DNA of 20,258 bases from a virus, in IMG/VR virus record IMGVR_UViG_3300029319_000222, positions 13,934 through 34,191 of that record; one strand, 5' to 3'. Positions 16,967 to 20,258 of this stretch are shown piece after piece. A program made the position numbers and the translations under genes. Numbering within the stretch: the first letter of the stretch is position 1; each line of letters opens with the position of its first letter. Below the pieces are notes generated by a model. That model had not been told where the DNA came from and did no database searches. It saw only the letters and a list, made by a program, of their open reading frames with translations.

Positions 16967-17812
16967 ATGGCAAAACCATCAACTAGACAAGGTTTAATTG
17001 ACTATTGCTTACGTCAACTTGGTGCTCCCGTTTTAGAAATTAACGTGGATGATGATCAAATTGATGATCTAGTTGATGACGCCATTCAATATTTCAACGA
17101 ACGTCACTATGACGGCGTTGAAAAGATGTATTTAAAATATCAAATAACACAAGACGATGTAGATCGTGGTCAAGCAAAAGGTACTTCTGGTGTTGGTATT
17201 GTAACTACTACGGCAACATCCACATCAATTAGTGGATATGGTACAACAACATCAAGTTTTTACGAAACATCCAACTTTATTCAAGTACCAGACTCTGTTA
17301 TTGGTGTTGAAAGAATATTTAAGTTTGATACTAATAGTATTTCTGGTGGAATGTTTAGTATCAAATATCAACTTTTCCTGAATGACTTATATTATTTCAA
17401 CTCAGTTGAACTCTTACAATATGCAATGACAAAGAGTTATCTTGAAGATATTGATTTCTTATTAACTCCAGATAAACAGATTAGATTTAACAAAAGACAA
17501 GATAGATTATATCTTGACATTGATTGGGGTTCTCAAACAGCAGGAGAGTTTATGGTTTTAGAATGCTATAGAGCATTAGACCCTGAATCATTTACTCAGA
17601 TTTATAATGATAGTTGGATGAAACAATATCTTACTGCACTTATCAAGAGACAGTGGGGAAGAAACCTCAGCAAGTTTAGAGGAGTAAAACTTCCTGGTGG
17701 AATTGAATTAAACGGGGGAGAAATTCTTCAACAAGCAGAATCCGAATTGTCAGATATCAAAGCAAGAATGATGTCTGAATATGAATTACCACCCTTAGAC
17801 TTTATTGGATAA
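16967..17812 (+). CDS. gp13: gp13 neck protein
   Basis: Homologue of T4 gp13, which with gp14 forms the neck that closes the filled head and joins it to the tail. Shared blocks, as I recall T4 gp13, are LGAP (residues 18-21), DDQIDDLVDDAI (29-40) with the following HYDG (47-50), W.K.Y.TAL (217-225) and LPGGIELNG (242-250) followed by a helical, charged end. The length of 281 residues is close to the roughly 309 of T4. A Thr/Ser-rich stretch (76-102) replaces the corresponding T4 region. The start is supported by an AGGAG just upstream. The stop overlaps the gp14 start by one base (TAATG), implying translational coupling of the two neck proteins. Confidence 0.95.
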   Translation: MAKPSTRQGLIDYCLRQLGAPVLEINVDDDQIDDLVDDAIQYFNERHYDGVEKMYLKYQITQDDVDRGQAKGTSGVGIVTTTATSTSISGYGTTTSSFYETSNFIQVPDSVIGVERIFKFDTNSISGGMFSIKYQLFLNDLYYFNSVELLQYAMTKSYLEDIDFLLTPDKQIRFNKRQDRLYLDIDWGSQTAGEFMVLECYRALDPESFTQIYNDSWMKQYLTALIKRQWGRNLSKFRGVKLPGGIELNGGEILQQAESELSDIKARMMSEYELPPLDFIG

Positions 17813-19254
17813 TGGCTCTTAATCCCTTTTTTCTCCAAGGTACACAGTCTGAGCAAAGACTTGTTCAGGATATAATTAATGAGCACCTAAGATTTCATGG
17901 TGTAGAAGTAACATATATTCCAAGAAAATTTGTAAATAAGAAGACTGTAATTGAAGAAGTGCAGTCGTCTAAGTTTGATGATAATTTTGCGATTGAGGCA
18001 TATCTTAACACATATGATGGGTATGGTGGTGCAGGAGATATCTTAACAAAGTTTGGTGTAAGTATAAGAGATGAATTAATACTTACAATTTCAAAAGAAA
18101 GGTTTGAAGATTTTATTGCCCCATTTATGGCAGGCATTGATGATGGAACAGAAGATAGTGAATTGCCAACGCCAACAAGACCTAGAGAAGGTGATTTAGT
18201 TTATTTCCCTCTAGGACAAAGGTTATTTGAAGTAAAGTTCGTAGAACATGAAGATCCATTTTTCCAATTGGGAAAGAATTATGTTTATCAATTAAAGTGT
18301 GAACTCTTTGAATATGAAGATGAAGTTCTTGATACATCAATTCCTGAAATTGACACTCAAATTCAAGATGAGGGTATTCTGTCCACCCTTAAATTAATTG
18401 GTGTTGGTAAAACTGCTACTGCAATTGGTATTATACAAGGAACAGAAACTAGTGGATATATTAAAGAAATATTCTTAAATAATGATGGTTCTGGATATAC
18501 TTCACCACCAACAATTGGATTTACAACATCACCAACAAATCAATCTGGTGATACTCCAGAAGCAATAGGAATTCTCACAACCAAATCTGGCGTTACATCT
18601 ATTGAAAAGATTTTACTCATCAATGCTGGTGCTGGATATACTGTTGCACCTACTATCACATTCTCTGGTGGTGGTGGAAGTGGTGCTGCAGCAACTTGTA
18701 GCATTATAACTACTGGTCAAGGTGTAATTAGATACAGTGTTACTGATGGTGGTGTTGGATATGGCACAGCACCTACAGTAACAGTTGCAGCACCTCCTGC
18801 AAGTGGAATTAGTAGCACTGCTGTTGGTATTGCATCTATTGGTCTCGATTCTGCTGGTGACAGTGTATTGAAAGCGATTTATGTTGCTGACCCAGGTAGA
18901 GGATATAGTAATGCACCAACAGTTACTATCGGAGATCCAGAAGCACTTAGTGGTCTTGGAACATATCTCTTCAATGAAGTTATTGTTGGAGAAAGATCCA
19001 AGACCGAAGCTAGAGTTAAAGCTTGGGATAAAGATACAAATATACTTAAAGTATCTAATGTCAGCATTGGTTCTACTCAACGTGGATTCTCCCCAGGAGA
19101 AACTATTAGAGGAAAAGACTCTGGAGCAGAGTATCCATTACAGTCTTTCTCTCAAGATGATATATACAATGAGTATAGTGAAAATGATATATTCGAATCT
19201 GAAGCAGATAATATCTTAGACTTCACTGAATCTAATCCCTTTGGAACATTCTAA
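17812..19254 (+). CDS. gp14: gp14 neck protein with a large beta-repeat insertion
   Basis: Homologue of T4 gp14, the partner of gp13 in the neck. Matching blocks are GVEVTYIPRKFV (residues 30-41), AYLNTYDGY (63-71), FGVSIRDELILTIS (81-94), EGDLVYFP (126-133) and DPFFQLGKN (148-156). The C-terminus ESNPFGTF recalls the SSPF ending of T4 gp14. At 480 residues it is far longer than the roughly 256 of T4. The extra part lies between about residue 185 and 445. It holds four G-x-G-Y repeats (Tyr at 229, 276, 317 and 365, spaced 41-48 residues apart), then a module with AWDKDT and GETIRGKDSGA (403-439). The insertion probably makes a surface domain on the neck. Start and stop both overlap neighbours by one base, tying gp13, gp14 and gp15 into one translational unit. 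Confidence 0.95.
   Translation: MALNPFFLQGTQSEQRLVQDIINEHLRFHGVEVTYIPRKFVNKKTVIEEVQSSKFDDNFAIEAYLNTYDGYGGAGDILTKFGVSIRDELILTISKERFEDFIAPFMAGIDDGTEDSELPTPTRPREGDLVYFPLGQRLFEVKFVEHEDPFFQLGKNYVYQLKCELFEYEDEVLDTSIPEIDTQIQDEGILSTLKLIGVGKTATAIGIIQGTETSGYIKEIFLNNDGSGYTSPPTIGFTTSPTNQSGDTPEAIGILTTKSGVTSIEKILLINAGAGYTVAPTITFSGGGGSGAAATCSIITTGQGVIRYSVTDGGVGYGTAPTVTVAAPPASGISSTAVGIASIGLDSAGDSVLKAIYVADPGRGYSNAPTVTIGDPEALSGLGTYLFNEVIVGERSKTEARVKAWDKDTNILKVSNVSIGSTQRGFSPGETIRGKDSGAEYPLQSFSQDDIYNEYSENDIFESEADNILDFTESNPFGTF
18427..18939 (+). repeat. Four degenerate G-x-G-Y protein repeats within gp14
   Basis: Residues about 206-376 of gp14 contain four copies of a unit with the core [N/D]-x-G-x-G-Y-x-x-x-P-T-[IV]-x-[FVI]. 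The Gly-Tyr cores fall at 18493-18498, 18634-18639, 18757-18762 and 18901-18906. The copies differ in sequence, so this is an old protein-level repeat and not a recent DNA duplication. Similar units occur in the giant structural protein and in the DUF4815 protein. Confidence 0.75.
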
Positions 19255-20099
19255 TGCTAGGAACTTATTACTATCACGAAATAGTTAGAAAGACAATCAT
19301 ATCTTTCGGAACATTATTTAACGACATTCATGTACGCCACCAAGACAAAAGTGGTAATGATATTAGTGACTTAAAAGTTCCTCTTGCATATGGTCCTGTC
19401 CAAAAGTTTCTGGCAAGATTAGAACAGCAAGCAGAATTGAACAAAGCAGTTCAGATTACTCTACCAAGAATGTCATTTGAGATGACATCCATTGCATATG
19501 ATTCTACAAGAAAGTCAAGTCTTGTACAGACTTTTAAAACTTGTGATGATGGAAGTAAGGTAAAAAAGGTTTTTATGCCTGTTCCATATAATATTGGATT
19601 TCAACTAAACATTCTTTCTAAGTTGAATGATGACTCTCTTCAGATTTTAGAACAAATATTACCTGTTTTTCAACCACATTTTAATCTTACTATAGACTTA
19701 GTAGAATCAATTGGAGAAAAAAGAGATGTTCCAATTATTCTAGATTCTGTAAATTTTCAAGATGATTATGAAGGTTCTTTTGATACTAGAAGAGCACTTA
19801 TCCACACATTGAATTTTACAGCAAAAACATATCTGTTTGGTCCTATCGCAGACAGCAGCGATGGTCTCATTCGTAAGGTTCAGGTTGATGTGTATAGTAG
19901 TACTGACAGAAGTATTGCTAGACGTGAAATGAGATATACAGTTGAACCTGTTGCAAAGGTTGATAAAAATAATGATGGTGTTGTTGATGCTGCAGATAAA
20001 CCATTACTTATGCCAGGTGATAATTTTGGATTTGACGAAGAATGGGAATTTTTAGGAGACGGTAAAACTTATAGTCCAACTCGTCAAACTGATATTTAA
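19254..20099 (+). CDS. gp15: gp15 tail completion / sheath-stabilising protein
   Basis: Homologue of T4 gp15, which forms a ring at the end of the completed tail, stabilises the sheath and connects to the neck. Matching features are the Y..F-rich N-terminus with a TLFNDI block (20-25), LPRMSF (70-75), QILEQILPVFQPHFN (130-144, the clearest match), KRD..I.L (156-163) and a GLIR segment (204-207). The length of 281 residues is close to the roughly 272 of T4. Unlike T4, the C-terminal part contains a loop fitting the 12-residue EF-hand/dockerin pattern (237-248), then DNFGFDEEWEF. The ATG overlaps the gp14 stop by one base, and gp16 begins 5 bases after its stop. Confidence 0.95.
   Translation: MLGTYYYHEIVRKTIISFGTLFNDIHVRHQDKSGNDISDLKVPLAYGPVQKFLARLEQQAELNKAVQITLPRMSFEMTSIAYDSTRKSSLVQTFKTCDDGSKVKKVFMPVPYNIGFQLNILSKLNDDSLQILEQILPVFQPHFNLTIDLVESIGEKRDVPIILDSVNFQDDYEGSFDTRRALIHTLNFTAKTYLFGPIADSSDGLIRKVQVDVYSSTDRSIARREMRYTVEPVAKVDKNNDGVVDAADKPLLMPGDNFGFDEEWEFLGDGKTYSPTRQTDI
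19962..19997 (+). other. EF-hand/dockerin-like calcium loop coded in the gp15 C-terminus
   Basis: Residues 237-248 of gp15 read DKNNDGVVDAAD. This fits the canonical calcium loop exactly: Asp at 1, Asn at 3, Asp at 5, Gly at 6, Asp at 9 and Asp at 12. It is a single copy, whereas dockerins usually have two, so binding is only a prediction. Confidence 0.55.
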
Positions 20100-20104
20100 T
20101 AACT

Positions 20105-20258
20105 ATGAAAGATAATTATGAGTCCATTGACAAAGCACTTGATATTGAAAGTAGCATTGTTGAGTCAGAACCAATAAAACCAGTTCCACCAAAAGTGGAC
20201 AAAAATGATATTACAAAAGATTATGAATATACTCGTGCAAACTTATATTCTTTAATTG
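20105..20258 (+). CDS. gp16: gp16 small terminase subunit, 3' end outside window
   Basis: The first 51 codons of a gene cut by the right edge. The product starts MKDNYESIDKALDIESS. A ValPro/Lys-rich linker follows, and then a D-[IL]-x-x-D-Y-x-x-x-R-x-N pattern (residues 36-47), which parallels the DLEDDYGVVRRN region of T4 gp16 before its oligomerisation helix. T4 gp16 regulates the large terminase gp17 during DNA packaging. The position directly after gp15 is the T4 order, which raises confidence. The ATG lies 5 bases after the gp15 stop, with no clear Shine-Dalgarno sequence. Gene 17 would be expected just beyond the window. Confidence 0.85.
   Translation, partial: MKDNYESIDKALDIESSIVESEPIKPVPPKVDKNDITKDYEYTRANLYSLI

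Noticed and set aside
18613-19080. A 155-codon open frame on the - strand opposite gp14
   Set aside because: Its translation is a Ser/Thr/Cys/Asn-rich low-complexity string that mirrors the Gly/Thr repeats of gp14 read backwards. No motif or ribosome site supports it.
1-20258. tRNA genes, CRISPR arrays, insertion sequences, attachment sites, toxin-antitoxin or defence genes
   Set aside because: Coding sequence fills nearly the whole window, with no intergenic space over 35 bases, and no cloverleaf, regularly spaced DNA repeat, transposase motif or defence domain was seen.

Overview
The window is one contiguous block of late structural genes, all on the + strand, from an AT-rich T4-like myovirus. 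The most likely source is a marine phage of the cyanophage or pelagiphage type. Residue patterns matching T4 gp8, gp13, gp14, gp15 and gp16 occur in T4 order. They are mixed with very large, Gly/Thr/Ser-rich beta-type structural proteins of the kind typical of marine T4-like phages. Two exact copies of the T4-type late promoter octamer TATAAATA lie in the two intergenic gaps. The host cannot be fixed: no host-derived metabolic gene and no tRNA is present.

Layout: (1) positions 1-5448, the 3' part of a giant structural protein in the position of T4 gene 7, open at the left edge. (2) 5455-14810, a late promoter followed by gp8 (baseplate wedge), a 2457-residue DUF4815-type tail/baseplate protein, and two small conserved-looking proteins (74 and 59 residues; the second is supported by a good ribosome binding site). 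(3) 14806-16965, a second late promoter, then a 75-residue protein, a 566-residue fibre-like structural protein and a 63-residue coiled-coil protein. (4) 16967-20258, the neck and tail-completion genes gp13, gp14 and gp15, then the first 51 codons of gp16 (small terminase), cut by the right edge. Genes are packed with 0-5 base gaps or 1-14 base overlaps, and no stretch over 35 bases lacks a gene.

The products should act together in late virion assembly. The position-7 protein and gp8 build baseplate wedges. The DUF4815 and 566-residue proteins are probably peripheral baseplate or fibre parts, standing where T4 has genes 9, 10, 11, 12 and wac. gp13 and gp14 form the neck, gp15 caps the tail, and gp16 works with the large terminase presumably encoded just outside the window.

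The most interesting signal is modular. Short beta-type modules (a G-x-G-Y repeat, a GE-x-I...SGA module and a VNGVxQxP module) recur within and between neighbouring structural genes, including inside otherwise recognisable gp8 and gp14. Two acidic loops resembling EF-hand/dockerin or thrombospondin type-3 calcium sites sit in the C-terminal parts of gp15 and the DUF4815 protein. I found no wholly new defence, mobile or regulatory system.
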